DNA from: Thielaviopsis euricoi
Lineage: Eukaryota > Ascomycota > Sordariomycetes > Microascales > Ceratocystidaceae
Direction: 5' to 3'
Assembly (NCBI GenBank): GCA_001599615.1
Contig: BCHJ01000003.1
Coordinates: 674,278 to 738,277 of the forward strand
Length of the DNA stretch: 64,000 nucleotides
Shown here: positions 20,528 through 32,557 of the stretch, piece after piece
How positions within the stretch are numbered: position 1 is the stretch's first letter
Layout of the letters: the number at the start of each line of letters is the position of its first letter
Program-made: the position numbers and the translations under genes
The notes under the pieces: generated by a model
Told to the model about the DNA's origin: nothing
The model's input: the letters and a program-made list of their open reading frames with translations, nothing else
The model's database searches: none

Positions 20528-23007
20528 TTACGCCCGAGACATCATGCGACCGAAAATACCTCTTCCCTTCTTGTCTGTCCGTCTTTCAACCTTGGTCTTC
20601 ATCGGTATACCCGTGATTCTGGTGTAGTCCGACTTCCATTGATCGAAACTCTTCCTTGCGTCGTCAGTGGTACACAGGGCGTCAATTTTCGCAATGGCCA
20701 CCCTGGGAAGCGTACAATCTTCACTCTGAAGCTGCAAAGTTTTGGACGTGTACTCTGGGTAGCTGTGAAAGTTGGCGTTGTTGCGGCTGCCTTTGAGCGG
20801 GAATTTTCCACTTCCTCGACGTCTCTCGTATACCACAATTTGTTCCTTGTCAATCAACTCCTCAACCAGATGGTCGTGGATCGCAGTGAAGCGGCCAGTC
20901 CAATACTCAGAGCTTTGCGCAGTGTGGATCTTGTGCGGATCTAGGGGGAGGCTGAGACGGCTGCTCGAAAAATGGCGACTACCGAGGGAGGTGCGCGAGG
21001 ATCGGCGGAGCGATGGGCTGGATTTGGTCGCCGTTGTCGGTATTCGGGAGCCGCCTATGCTAGGCGAAGGTGAGACCGAGACTCGAACTTCGCGCGGAGC
21101 CAGTGGGGAAGAAAAAGACTTGGGTTTCACTGGAGTAGTGCGTTTTTTACTAGGCGTGGTCTCGTGCTTGCTTCTTGGGGCAAACGAGGCCATCTTAGAC
21201 CTGAATGTAGCAGCAATGAAACTGCCGAATGACGTGCGTTTAGTCTTGACGGGAATCTTGGCTCGGGGTGACTTTGGCGGTGAGGATCTTCTTATAGGCG
21301 TTGGAGACGAGGAAGTTGGGATAAATTTTGAGGGTGCACTATTTGCTAGCTTCGCAGCATCTGACGAAACCTGAGGGGCGCGAGCAGACACCTGCTGTGG
21401 TATTTGGCTGCTGTTGTTGTGCTTTTTGTGATTCACAGAGTCCTGCGCACTGTGGTACAAAGGCCCATCCTGAGACATATTCTTGGGTAAAGGCTGCGTT
21501 TGCTTGCGGTTACGGGCAGGCGGGCTTTTCTGTGGCGGCTGCTCATGAAGAGGCGCTGCAGCTTTGGACGGCGACACGGCCGCGTCGGGCGACTCCTTCT
21601 TAGTGCTTCCCTTGCTTGCTGAGCGACCAACCCCCAAAGTACATTCAACGACGCTGTCGTGGCGAGACGGCGCAGAGTCGCGGGCTGTAGCCGGACTTTT
21701 GACATAGTCTTTTCTGTCTTGTTGGGCGGCACTAGAGGGTTTGCGCTGCACTGGAACGGGACTCACAGGCTTAGAGATCTGCTGTGGGCGGAATGAGTGT
21801 GGGACGTGACCCGCAGGCTCGCTTGGGTAGCGGCCTGGCATTGCGAAAGGGCCGGGGCCGGAGCCGGGGCCGGGCATGGAGGAGGAACCAGAAGGTCGGT
21901 GGCGTGGAAGTCGGGACTGTACGGGGGGCAGAGATGTTTTTCGCTGCGGCGCTGGTGGGTACTGTGATGACTTGATCTCCGACCGGGATGGCCGCTGTCG
22001 ATGCGACGGCGATCGCCTTGATGTTTGCTCGACCGAGGGTGGGGCTGGGATTGGGTCGTAATTTGTCGGTGCTTGTTGCTGTGGAGGGTTGGGTATTGGG
22101 AGTCCGGAGCGAGGTCCTCCATTTCGGGAAGCTCGCGGATGTCTTCCGGGAGACGAGGACCCAAAAAAAGATACCTTAGGAGCAAAATGGACCACGGGCA
22201 TCGCGGCACAACTGTCTTTGCGACGGCAGTAATGATCAGATTGTAATGGGCAGCAATAGACAGTGCCACTGCAGATGCCAAATCGCGAGTGATCTTCTGC
22301 AGGGTTACAAGGGCATAAAGCCAGAGACGCAAAAGCTTATAACCAATCTCAATGTTAAGAAAAACAACCACGGCAGCAGTAGCGCCAATTGCCTGAAGCG
22401 ACAGGTGGACGTTTGACGAAGAAATTTGAAAGGTTGCGCCAAGCGTGATGGTGAAAAGCTCGTGAATTTTGGCCAGCAGCGTGGCGACCGACTTGAGCGA
22501 GTCTTTTGCAGCGGCAGAAGCAGAGGTGGTAGAAGAAGTTGTAGTAGCAGCCTCGCTTGGGGGACAGGCGGGCTCCAGCGCTGGAGCTGCAGGTGCTGTT
22601 ACAGTGCGATTGCAATTGGCAGCGGTTTCTTCAGGCTTGGTTGCGTCAACCGAAAAGGATGCAGCAGCAGCAGCAGCAGCAGCGTCGTGGGCAGACGGAG
22701 TTATCGCAGGCACTGTCACTGCAGCGGGCACAGGATGAACTGGAGAAGGCAAAAGTGAAAAAGTCTTGGGAGACATTGCAGTTCGGCCAAGAACTAGAAA
22801 TGCAAAGAGATAGGCAGAGACGTAGAATGAACTAAACACTAAGCAGAAAAATGATGCACAGATAAACAAAACAAAAAGTAGAGGGGAAGCAAGAATCACC
22901 AGCAGCAATTTTCTCGCTGTGAAAAGACGGTCGGGATAGGCCAGAGCCCGCGTTGCGTGGGTTCCTGCTGTTTTGACCACCGCCTTGAAGTCTTGGTCAA
23001 GTCCCAT
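20528..23007 (-). CDS. Unrecognised membrane protein with long basic Ser/Pro tail; reading frame breaks near 22165
   Basis: I do not recognise this gene. From the ATG at 23007 the first frame encodes MGLDQDFKAVVKTAGTHATR, one strong hydrophobic segment (about residues 33-75), an Ala/Thr/Ser-rich part, then a second hydrophobic region (KIHELFTITLGATF to LRLWLYALVTLQ). A second frame (20528-22201) continues with a long Pro/Ser/Arg/Lys-rich tail and a less repetitive, conserved-looking end (SEYWTGRFTAIHDHLVEEL to GIFGRMMSRA). The two frames overlap between 21763 and 22201, so the switch needs either an intron whose sites I cannot identify with confidence or one base missing in the seven-base homopolymer at 22163-22169. 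A GTATCT at 22174 looks like a donor, but no good acceptor keeps phase. Two separate overlapping genes are less likely. If one protein, it has roughly 825 residues, two membrane parts and a cytosolic basic tail. Confidence 0.6.
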
Positions 23008-23968
23008 TGTGGATATTGCCGAGTTCAACGAAAATAAAGCAAAGTAACAGTGGTATCTGGAGAGAGCGGGCCGTGGAGGAGAAGAGTGAAATAGATAGAT
23101 GGCAGGAATATACGTAAGAAGACGGTGGCGAAGGCAGCAGCAGTAACAGCAGTGAGTATATCTGGCGCAGGAGGCAAGAGCTTGCGTCGCGACAATGCAT
23201 ATACAAAGCACGCACTTACTTTATCACACCTGTTTCATTTCCATGTAACTGTGTTGCTTTTCTTTCCGTAAAAGTTCAGGTAATTCGGGGCGAAGCAGGA
23301 CAGCAAAGAAGTGCATACGCAGGACAGCTGCAGGATAGATTAAAGACAACGCAGAGCGGCAGATAGACAGACGCTGGGTTGGGCAGTGAAATAATGTATC
23401 GTTTTTAGGCAGCTCATAGGAAAACTAACCATCAAGTACACACATGTATATATACAGCTGAGTACAGTATGGTTTATACCGTGCTGTGCTTGCCCTGTGG
23501 TCACGAGCTTTGGCGACTGCTCCTGCTTTCCATTGCCACCGCTAGATACAAACGTCATTGTCCAGATAAATAAGAGGAAGCTGCGGTGTTTTAGCAACAT
23601 GTCCTTCGGCAGTTCATTTATTCAGAGCGGAAGAGGAAGAATCCTCAACAAAGGTACAAAAGCCTACATTTGCGACAGCACAATTTCCGGTGCATCTGCG
23701 TGTACTTCCAAGTACTTGCGCGCCTGTGTGATCTGCTTCCGTTTTAAGCTATAGTTCCACTAACTTATTTTTCCTATAGCACTAACACAGCTGAATGAAA
23801 TCACAAGCCCGGCCCTCCTGTTTTTAACCGTTTAGGGATATTTATTTTGCCTGCTTTTTCTTTCGTGCATCTCGCTAGCCCTGAGCCATATTTGGTTTGG
23901 CCTCATCTTCGCCTTATAAAATTAGCCTTGTTTGCGCCTCTATTAGTATATGGAAGAAAAGAAAATAT
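23008..23968. other. Spacer, no gene seen
   Basis: Upstream of the membrane/basic gene and downstream of TANGO2. Only short frames without domains. Confidence 0.55.
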
Positions 23969-25006
23969 CTAATGCTTCATCTCGTCCTCCCAGCCTTGAA
24001 TACGAAACTTGTGCACCACGTCAGCCTGGCCACGTGGAATCGCATTGCCGTTTGCATCCCACAACGCACGCTCTTTAAACGTTACATTTCCGTCCCAGTC
24101 TACCAGGACTACGGTTTGTCGTTGCGTTCCATACAACCCTGTATCAAAACCCAGGACCGATTCCGGCCGGCCGTGCGCCTTGAGAACCTCCTCGGCGGCT
24201 CTCTCTGATGACGACGCCCACTCGCCGCGGCCCTGTGACCTAATGGCTTCAGCCGCACGCCGATGCTCGTCATCGCCAATAGCCGGGATGAAAATCGACT
24301 CACGCAACGATTCCACCATATCCATCAGCGATGCACCCTCCAGCTGCGGTAGCGTATCATGATCGAGAACGTCAAATAGCTTTTCACAAAACTCATCTTC
24401 CGACAGCCCCTGCTCGTATGCTTCCTTTGTCGCACGACACAGAAGCTTTTTGCCCTGTTCAATCTTGCGCCATTCGTCAGGGTCGTTGTATGCCGTGTTG
24501 CTCAAGCCGTACACCTGGCCGCGCTGCTCGCCAATCCACGATACGTGACTGACATGCTCGCAGCGATTCGAAACTATGCCAAATGGCTTCACGCTTCGAT
24601 GGCCGGTGCGCCGCAGCTTGCCGCAGACCATGGAAAATCCACCAACTCCCTTGACGCCTTCGGATATTAGGCGTCCCAGTGCCGCTTCTGTGTTTTCGTC
24701 GGAGTGCGAGCCGAGCCAGGCTGTGACCATGCCTCCACGGCTGCGCTTCGCTCGTACCGGGTGGTCTTTGTCATCGAGGGTCGTCTCGCGATAATTGGTG
24801 AGTACGGCAAAACTGCCTTCTTTGGTTATGCCCAGCCAAGTTCCCTTTTCGGCACGCTGCATATCACGGGCCGAAAGTACCTGGTGGCCGTCCTGGTGTG
24901 TCCACCATTCGGGGCGGCTGGTTGGACGCAGGATAAACTCGTCGCGGTTGTCAATCATGACCAACGCATAGTCAGGATGCGTGGTCGTCAACAGCACTAT
25001 ACACAT
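23969..25006 (-). CDS. TANGO2/NRDE family protein, 345 aa
   Basis: Single uninterrupted frame starting MCIVLLTTTHPDYALVMI, followed by the defining NRDE motif (DNRDEF) near residue 19. Other family features are the TSRPEWW, GTWLGITKEGSFAVLTNYRE and RSRGGMVTAWL segments and a YGLSNT motif near residue 165. The C-terminal YGTQRQTVVLVDWDGNVTFKER is the usual closing strand. TANGO2 proteins are cytosolic or organellar and in animals and yeast have been tied to Golgi organisation, heme trafficking and lipid handling; the molecular reaction is unsettled. The N-terminal Cys2 exposed after Met removal is as in N-terminal nucleophile enzymes, but activity is unproven. Length is usual for fungi. The start is fixed by the conserved N-terminus. 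Confidence 0.93.
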   Translation of the reverse strand: MCIVLLTTTHPDYALVMIDNRDEFILRPTSRPEWWTHQDGHQVLSARDMQRAEKGTWLGITKEGSFAVLTNYRETTLDDKDHPVRAKRSRGGMVTAWLGSHSDENTEAALGRLISEGVKGVGGFSMVCGKLRRTGHRSVKPFGIVSNRCEHVSHVSWIGEQRGQVYGLSNTAYNDPDEWRKIEQGKKLLCRATKEAYEQGLSEDEFCEKLFDVLDHDTLPQLEGASLMDMVESLRESIFIPAIGDDEHRRAAEAIRSQGRGEWASSSERAAEEVLKAHGRPESVLGFDTGLYGTQRQTVVLVDWDGNVTFKERALWDANGNAIPRGQADVVHKFRIQGWEDEMKH

Positions 25007-26259
25007 CTTGCAGGCGGTGTATCTGGCGCTGTGGTGCTCTGTGTAGCCTTTCGATCGGGTTTCGACTACAGATAGCTGAAAGAAATGCGTAGATTCAGAG
25101 AAGAAATGAAGAACTGAGAGAAAACGTTCTGTTGACTAGACCGGCTGCTTCCATGCGTTTCAGACACAGATCAAGACCAAGATCGAGATGTCTTGTGTTG
25201 TTTTGGCGGTGTAAGCAAGCTTTCCCTTGCTATTAGTAAGACGGCTGTTGAGGGCTATCTGTTTTTGTGTTTTTGTTGGCGCAGAAGTGAGTCGTACGTG
25301 AGATTTTCGTATTTATTTGTTTCTACTACTTTATCACAAGGTACTTCAAAGAAAAACATCGTAGCTTTTTTTATGATTGCTTTTTTTTATAACTGGAGTT
25401 GTCTCTTGATTAAATAGTCGCACTTCTGCGCTAGAAAGTCAGTCTGGGGGAAACCTGCGGCAAAGCGGGGCAAATCCACAACTTAAACCGAGGTGTCAAG
25501 TTCAAGGTTCCCCTCCCATTTAAACCCAACAATCTTGCAACAAACACAAACTCGCGGCAGCAACAAGGATTACAAGCCGACCGGAACGCTTTGTTGATGT
25601 CCATCCACTGCCAAGTTTGGACTTTCCTGAAGTCCGAAGATGTTGTTTACCCCGAACAGCCACGATAAGTTATGGAACAGCAGATAAAGTCACATGCCAT
25701 ATTCTCAAAAGCCAAGACACAAAACACATTGCTGTGTAGTACCTATGTACTTGTTTTAAATCTATATGTTAATCCGTGACTCGGACATACTGCAATTCTG
25801 GGCGTCTTAAACGTTGGCAATAAACATCGAGTTTCTGCATCTGCAAAGTCGTTCTCTTATTTGGCGTGACATGCTAATTTATCGGCCGTGGCATACATAG
25901 CACCACTTTTTGACTTGGCACGAAGTAGCTCGACAAACACCACATGATATTGAGCACCAGGACATTCTGCCTCGCTTGAGCCCAGTGGTATTTGCCTTGG
26001 GCTTTGTATTGGGAAATATACCGATAGAGATTCTGGTGCTTTGAAAACTTGTACTCGCGCATTATCTCATAGTTGTAGCGGAATACAACATTATTCGTGT
26101 CACTTGAACAACCCACATAAGATTCAAATTCCTGGATATGTATCATCTCTCTGATCCGTTAACAAATTTATTAAGTTGTATGGAAATTGGACTGTTTGCC
26201 GCTGCCGTGGCGCCATTGCCTGATATATACTCCTTTCTGCCACATTTTCAAAAAACCAC
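25007..26259. other. Spacer upstream of TANGO2, up to tRNA-Gly copy 2
   Basis: AT-rich, no supported coding sequence or RNA besides the tRNA that follows. Confidence 0.6.
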
Positions 26260-26343
26260 GCGTAATTGGTGTAGTGGTAACATTAATCGTTGCCATCCGG
26301 TAATGATTTCGATTAGCCCTGGGTTCGATTCCCAGATTACGCA
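26260..26343 (+). tRNA. tRNA-Gly(GCC) with 13-nt intron, copy 2
   Basis: All 84 bases equal copy 1 at 1384-1467, including the 13-nt intron (26296-26308) and both internal promoter boxes. The flanks differ beyond one or two bases, so the sameness is limited to the gene itself. It lies tail-to-tail with the homogentisate dioxygenase gene, about 140 bases from its stop codon. Confidence 0.97.
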
Positions 26344-26347
26344 TTTC

Positions 26348-26352
26348 TTTTT
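26348..26352 (+). terminator. Pol III T5 terminator of tRNA-Gly copy 2
   Basis: TTT then a five-T run directly after the tRNA end. Confidence 0.75.
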
Positions 26353-26485
26353 CTCCGTGTTCCATAAGCTTGGGGATTTTTTTTATTCGAGCTGGATACT
26401 ATCCTTAAGAAAAGTAACCAGTATTACGTATATCATGATATTAAATGTTCATAAACGATACTTATACGATACACAACGGGGCAAA

Positions 26486-27943
26486 TCATTCCGTAGCCTC
26501 GCATGGCATCTTCCAATGCACTTTCAATCTCTGCCAGCTCTCCTGTACATATGTCTCCTGCACCTTCTCGCATGTCTCCAGCCCCCACCGCGTGACACCC
26601 AGCATCAAGCAACTTTCGAACATGAAAGCACAGCTACCCACACCGACCTTTGATGGTTTCAAGTCCATTTCCCTGGCACTCTCGAAGCTTTCCATATCTG
26701 GACCGTGGCCACTCATTATATTGTGTAAGCTTGCGCCGCCAGGTTGGAATCCACCTCGGTCTCCCTTCTTTGCATCATACTCCCCTGTGATAAGACCCAT
26801 GAACTCACTCATGGTGTTGCGGTGGAACCATGGAGGGCGGAATGTATCTTCGGCCACGAGCCAGCGCGGCGGAAAGATGACAAAGTCGGCAACAGCGGTT
26901 CCAGGAGTAGCAGAGGGCGCGGTGAGAACGGTAAAGATACTTGGATCAGGGTGGTCGAATGAAATGGACCCGATGGTGTTGAATCGACCCAGATCGTACT
27001 TGAAGGGGTAGTAATTTCCATGCCACGCGACCACGTCGAAAGGGGTGTGGTCCTGGATGGTAGTGAAGAAGGAGTTGTTGAATTTGGCAGTTATAGTGTA
27101 CATTGACCCTGATGGGGAGTCCTTCTGGGTATAGTCTTCCGTGAAACAGGCGACGGGAACTTGAAAGTCACGCTCACTGGCTAGTCCGTTGGATCCGATA
27201 GGACCCAGCTCAGGAAGACGAAAGTGACCCTGATACAGTTCCAAAGCATATCCACGGACAGGCCCTACAGGTACAGTGACCTGATACCTGACACCTCGCG
27301 GGATCACGCAGATTTCCATGGGACGCACCAGTAGGCGCCCCATTTCCGTGCGGATGTCCAACACTCCCTCCTGCGGCACTACCAGCAGGTCGCCATCAGC
27401 CGAGTAAAAGACACTCTTGCTCTCCATGCTCTTGCCTGCCGCAAAAACATAAATACCAATGCCCTGCTTCAGGGTGGGATCGCCTGCGCCTGAGACCAGG
27501 TGCATTCCCGAAACAAAGTCATAGGTCTTGCTTTTGTCATGATCAAACGGGTCCCAGCGCAGCTGATTTGGCAGATATTCTAGACGAGATAGAGAGAAGG
27601 CAGAGGGGTCTGGGTCGCTTGTGCTGTGGGTCTTGGGCTGGAATGGCGGGTGGCTGCAGGACGGCAGAATGCGATAGAGCCATGTCTGTTTATTGGCGTG
27701 GCGTGGAGCGGTGAAGGCTGTTCCGGAGAGCTTCTCAACATACAAACCATGAGCTGGTTTCTGGGGAGAGTTTCGCGCGACTGGTAGAGCGCCGGCGACG
27801 GCTTCGGATCTAGTCAAGTGAAAACTGTTAGCGGGAGAATTCTACGCTGTGATAACAGGGTATAGTAACACAAACTCTAGGTAGCAGTCGAAACCGCTAT
27901 GGTATTTATAAGATTCAGGGTATTCAAAAGTAGTAAACGGCAT
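26486..27943 (-). CDS. hmgA: Homogentisate 1,2-dioxygenase, 2 exons, 463 aa
   Basis: Exon 1 is 27943-27876 and exon 2 is 27809-26486 (1392 nt). The 66-nt intron starts GTTTGT and ends GACTAG; the join gives DCYLESEAVAGALPVARNSPQ-like sequence, as in homologues. The N-terminal half is a beta-sandwich with the NQLRWDPF segment. The catalytic half has DVVAWHGNYYPFKYDL (active-site His), FRPPWFHRNTMSEFMG (iron ligands His and Glu) and SGHGPD (third iron ligand His). The enzyme opens the ring of homogentisate to maleylacetoacetate in tyrosine/phenylalanine breakdown in the cytosol; its loss causes brown pyomelanin in fungi. Fumarylacetoacetase, the last pathway enzyme, is at 53651-55860 on the same strand. 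Length is slightly above the usual 445. Confidence 0.96.
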
Positions 27944-29181
27944 CACGATGGTCGATTATAGGACAGTGAATAAAGCATAAAGATGAATAATCGAGAAAAT
28001 AAGAGAAGAGAATTTCGCACCTTCTGCTGTTTTCTATTCCAGTGGCTCTGTTCTGACCTTCTTGCCCTTGATTGATCTTGCTCTACAACAGCATGTTACC
28101 GTAAGACTTGGCAGGGCATTCAATGGAAACTACAGCTACAGGTAACACATCCCTTAGCAAGAGCGTTCTGATTCGCATCTCTCCGGCAACTGGCGGGTAG
28201 TTGAGATGCTTGCGGAACAACGAACAAAAGCTGTGTAGTTCCGCATCTTATAGGCTACCGAAAGTAACCGACACAAGCCTTTCCGAAAATTGTCACCAAC
28301 GTGACGGGATAGGAACAAAGTAATATGCAAGTTCGGCAGTCATTCCAAGCTGATCACACGGACAGCATCTACTCCAATAAATAACCCCAACCCTAATAAA
28401 AGTCCACATGGTAATATCACAACAACGTAAATGTTTTTGATCAATAGAATCATCATTAAATTACCAAATGCCCAACTAAGTCGAGGCTTTGAGCAGAAAA
28501 TATAAAAAATAAGAATCTCCCGAAAGAAAAGATACTGCGCCAACTGGCGTTCCAGACAGCTAGACATTGCATAGCCGTTTACCCAATTAGAGAAGATTGG
28601 GGTGTGTAGTTTTACGTACGCTGCCCTAATCTGGACTGATCTCGACGCGACTATCAATGAAGCAATCAAAGAACGTAAATAAACAAAAAAGCCGGAGTGA
28701 CAAGAGAGGAGAGAAACAGGAGGATGAAAAAAAAAGAAGGCTCAACAAAAGTCTAAACCCCCTTTAACCACAAGAAACAAACCCCGAGCAATAAAAGAAA
28801 GCCGCTGTGGACCGGGATATTGGCCAAACCCGAAAAAATGAAGACTCCAAACAGACAAGCAAAGAACTCCATCTATAGTGGTAAAGGGGTGAAGGAGCCC
28901 GGAGATCCGGGCCCTCCACGGAACAAATGGCCTGTGCCGGGAAAAAGAAACGTGAAGTGGGACTTTTGTTATCGTTTCCGTTGCTGGTGCTCCAGAACAT
29001 CTTTTTTTTAGTCCACTGAATTCCACTGAATCTTGTCGCAGAAGCTTATAAGATATAAGGATCGAAGCGAAGTGGATGAAAAAGAAAAAGAGAATGAGTT
29101 GAATAAGCAGCGATGCTAGTAAGACATAAACCTCATCAAGAGGATGACTTGGCTAGACTTGAAAGGGGGGCCGTTGATTCA
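27944..29181. other. Spacer, no gene seen
   Basis: AT-rich with several purine-rich stretches. A 109-codon hydrophobic reverse frame at 28340-28669 has no recognisable features and was left out. Confidence 0.55.
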
Positions 29182-29839
29182 TTACTCGTTCTCGGCAGCC
29201 TTGGCCTTCTTCGTCTTCTTCTTTTGCGTGCCGGGAGCGGCTTGGCCGGGGTTCTTTTGCAGGTGAACAATGAGGCGCGTCCAGCACTCCTCCTTGTCCC
29301 ACTCGAAGCCGGCGAGGTAGGGAAGCTCGAGTTCATCGTCGCTCTGGGATTGATTGTTAGAATCATGAAGTATCAATCAAAAAAGGATGCAAAGTGACTC
29401 ACTCTCTTCTTGTAGGCCTTGTGGATGGCGTCCATGGCGTCCTTGATGGTCACTCCCTTCATGTTACGGGCCGTCACTTCCATTCCCAACGGGAAGTGCA
29501 GATCGATCTTCTTGACGGGAGGAGTGACAAGGTGGAGCTTGAGTATGCTGGGCTCCTCAATGGAGTTGGGAGAGGTGTTGATCTTCCAGCCTGTCCGCTG
29601 AGTTTCAATGGGAAGGGTGAGTTCGGTGTGATCCCTTTCTTTACAGAGTTAGTATGAGAACTACGGGGAGAAGAAATGTACCGAGCCGACCTACCTAGAT
29701 CGTTGATGTTGAAAACACCAGATACGCTGGAGCTTGTTCTCCGGTGCTTGTGGTGGTGTTCCTTGTGCGGGTGATCGTGATGCTCCAGGCCCTCGACGGC
29801 AGAGTCGACCTTGTGGAGGGGAGCCAGTGTTTCGGACAT
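29182..29839 (-). CDS. DUF6699-like fungal protein, 3 exons, 180 aa
   Basis: Exons 29839-29695, 29638-29403 and 29343-29182 (543 nt). Intron 1 starts GTAGGT and has a perfect TACTAAC branch but ends AAG, only 9 nt after the branch; intron 2 runs from GTGAGT to CCCAG. Residues 1-45 are His-rich and disordered (EHHDHPHKEHHHKHRR), which could bind metal. Residues 50-160 hold the domain with HTELTLPIETQRTGW, VTPPVKKIDLHFP, GVTIKDAMDAIHKAYKKR and LAGFEWDKEECW. I judge it a member of DUF6699, a domain common in fungi and without known function. The C-terminus is Lys-rich (KKKTKKAKAAENE), possibly nuclear. The gene model is good; the family name is from memory. Confidence 0.8.
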
Positions 29840-32557
29840 GGTTGGAAAAATGGACGAGAATTTGAAATCAAAAGTGATTTAAGTCGATGTTATTGATTCA
29901 GTACCTTTTATCACAATGTCATTGTTAGCAAGTTTATATCACCTAATTTTGTTTTATTATGGCTGGAGTGCCGAAGTGGGTGCGGATAGCGTGTAAGTGG
30001 GTGGAGAAAGTCAGGGCGCCAAAGTGGATTCTTGGCTTAACAGGTGGATAATAAGGAACAGAAAAGGAATGAGGAACGATAAATGGAAAGAAAAAAAAAA
30101 GGCAAGTACTTACAAGACACAGGCGATGTACTGCGACGTTGGTGAAAAGACGAGCAAAGAATAGTATTCAAGACACAAGATTGTATGAAATCTGATGATG
30201 ATGGAAAACAAGAAGAAAATCTCGAATTTGCCAAAAAGCAAGAGACTACGGGTTTTATAGCCATCAGACTCCTCCCGAACCCCGAATTCTAGAGTCATCG
30301 ATTGGCACACATGACCTACACAGTCCAACTATCAACAACTGATATAGCGGAAGCTACGCACAGTACAATGAATGACTGCAACAACTACAGCAATTTCAAA
30401 GGCAACCAGCAGTAGCCTCAGTCTTGCCTCTACCGTCCATTATACAGCCGCACCACGTCTCTAGCACGGCCCCGAGCGGGGTAACCTGACTGACTGACTG
30501 ACTGATGCCATTCCATTCTATTATGCTCGTATACTGCGACTTGATCGATAGAGCGCCAAGTTCCAGACAGTGTCCGTTGCGCCATCGAGCACATGTCTTT
30601 TGTTAGCTGAGCGACTTGAGCACTAACAGTGACCGTAAGAAAAGTGGAAGCAAAGAAAAAGGCACGCCACTCTACGGTCGGCAGCTGCGAAATCAGGTAC
30701 ACCAAAAATTGGAGGTGCGTTCTTTTTTTTTTTATTTTTTATTTTTTTATTTTTTTTTTTTAATGGGTTCTTCTTTTTCCGTTTGTGTTTGTGGGGACCG
30801 ATAAAAAAAAAGGACATTAAAATGCCTGTGCAGTTTGTGTACCTTTTTGCCGTCAAAAGCACCTGCGGAGTACCTTCCAGTCTCCACAAGTTCTTTGTAC
30901 TTAGTGTGGGATGTTAATGTTCCCTTTCCCTTTTTGTCAGACCAAGATTGTGGAAATCGCATGACTTTTACACCTGGGTCGGGTGAGTGCTGCGTCGTTT
31001 CCCTGTTCCATCGGTTGTTTTTGTGGTTTGTTTTCTGTGTTCTGTCATGCTGTAATAGCACAATCACAGCCACACAAATTGCCCTATAAAGTAACAGAAA
31101 ACAAACAAATACAGGGCTACAATGTCACTCGATTCTCTGGTCTGTCCATTCAACGATTCGCACTCGATTCGGCGCTCTGCGGAAGCTGGCAGGCTGAATT
31201 ATGGCCTGTTCAAAGCAATCACGCTTCTGTCCTGGTTTCCGGCATACTTCCATATTACTTCCCGTCGTAATATTTACTCCGTACAGATAATTCTTTTCTT
31301 GCTTACAATGATTAAAGTGCGGGCGCTGTCTGGGGAACAGCCCCACCTTACAGCTACAGCTGCTACTGGCTTTGCCACTCCAGCTTTTGTTCCTGAACGA
31401 CTCACAATCAATGTCGTCGTTGGCGTGTCTTGGATAGTGATATAGGAAGCGCTTGTTATCGGCTAAACTCAGCCTTAATTATCTAAATGCAGCAATAAGT
31501 TAATATGTTGGAATTTGGAGATGTCCTAAACAGTCCAGTCATACAGTACACGATGACCGATGATGGTGTGTATGTTGCGTTCATTTTGTGTATTCTTTTT
31601 TTTTCTGCTTTCGTCATACACAAAAGTCGCACCTACAAATACAAGCTATATCTCTGGAATGCGGTTTCCCCCTATGTCTTAGCATTTCAGTTACCCCCAT
31701 TGTGGTCTGGTTTTTCTATTTAAAAATATAAAAGCATACGTCATGATAGTGGTCATGGGAACACAGAAAGCCAGGTCCGCTTTCCAGCCTTAAAGCCAAG
31801 GCATCTCCAGATAGTTACTCTTTACAGCAACATTCTGGACTACAGAGGCGTCGGCTTCTCTGGAATATCTCGATATGCGCAGCTTATCCCAGCAGTGCTA
31901 TTTATTTGCTGAAACATGACATCAAAAGGACTATTGGAGTCACGGGTCACTAGTCGGAGAACAAATTGGAGTATGCGCATACAGTGTGTATTTGATTTAA
32001 TCCCTATTTACAGGAAACTAAGCAACAGGCGGGCCAACAAAAAAGAATATATATACAGAGAAGTGAACATCCAGCGACAGGTTTATCTCAAGCAAAAACA
32101 ATCAAGAAACAACCCAGATTGACCAGACAGCCAGGGCTGGGTACAGGTTGATAAAAGGTAGCGAATGATCCAGATCTTGAAGCCCAGGATACTTGGGTAA
32201 GAGACTGTCAACCTGTGCCTGGCAAAGAAAAAGCAAAAGAAAAAAAAGGCCCGCCTGAAGAACGAAGCGAACGTGGGTATTTGAAGTATAAAACGAGCAA
32301 GAAAGCAGCCAAATGGTCATGAAGTAAATGTGTCCCCCAAGTTTGAACTTGACGATAAAGGCCCTCGTCGATTAACCCCAATCGATCACGTGAGTGAGCT
32401 GGTAGGGTCAACATCCAGGGTCAGGGAACACGCGTTGGTCGTCTTCCGAAACATGGCCTTGGAATCTGACACGCGCGAAGAGAAGAAGAAAATTGCACGA
32501 GATGAAGACTTTTTTATATGTTCTAAACAGAAAAGCAAACCATGAAAAAAGGTGAGC
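29840..32557. other. Long spacer, no gene seen
   Basis: A 2.7-kb stretch upstream of the DUF6699-like gene and downstream of GH16. It holds five tandem CTGA units (30486-30505) and an interrupted T-rich run (30721-30762). Open frames here are short and domain-free. Confidence 0.55.
30486..30505. repeat. (CTGA)5 microsatellite
   Basis: Five perfect tandem copies of CTGA. Confidence 0.9.
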
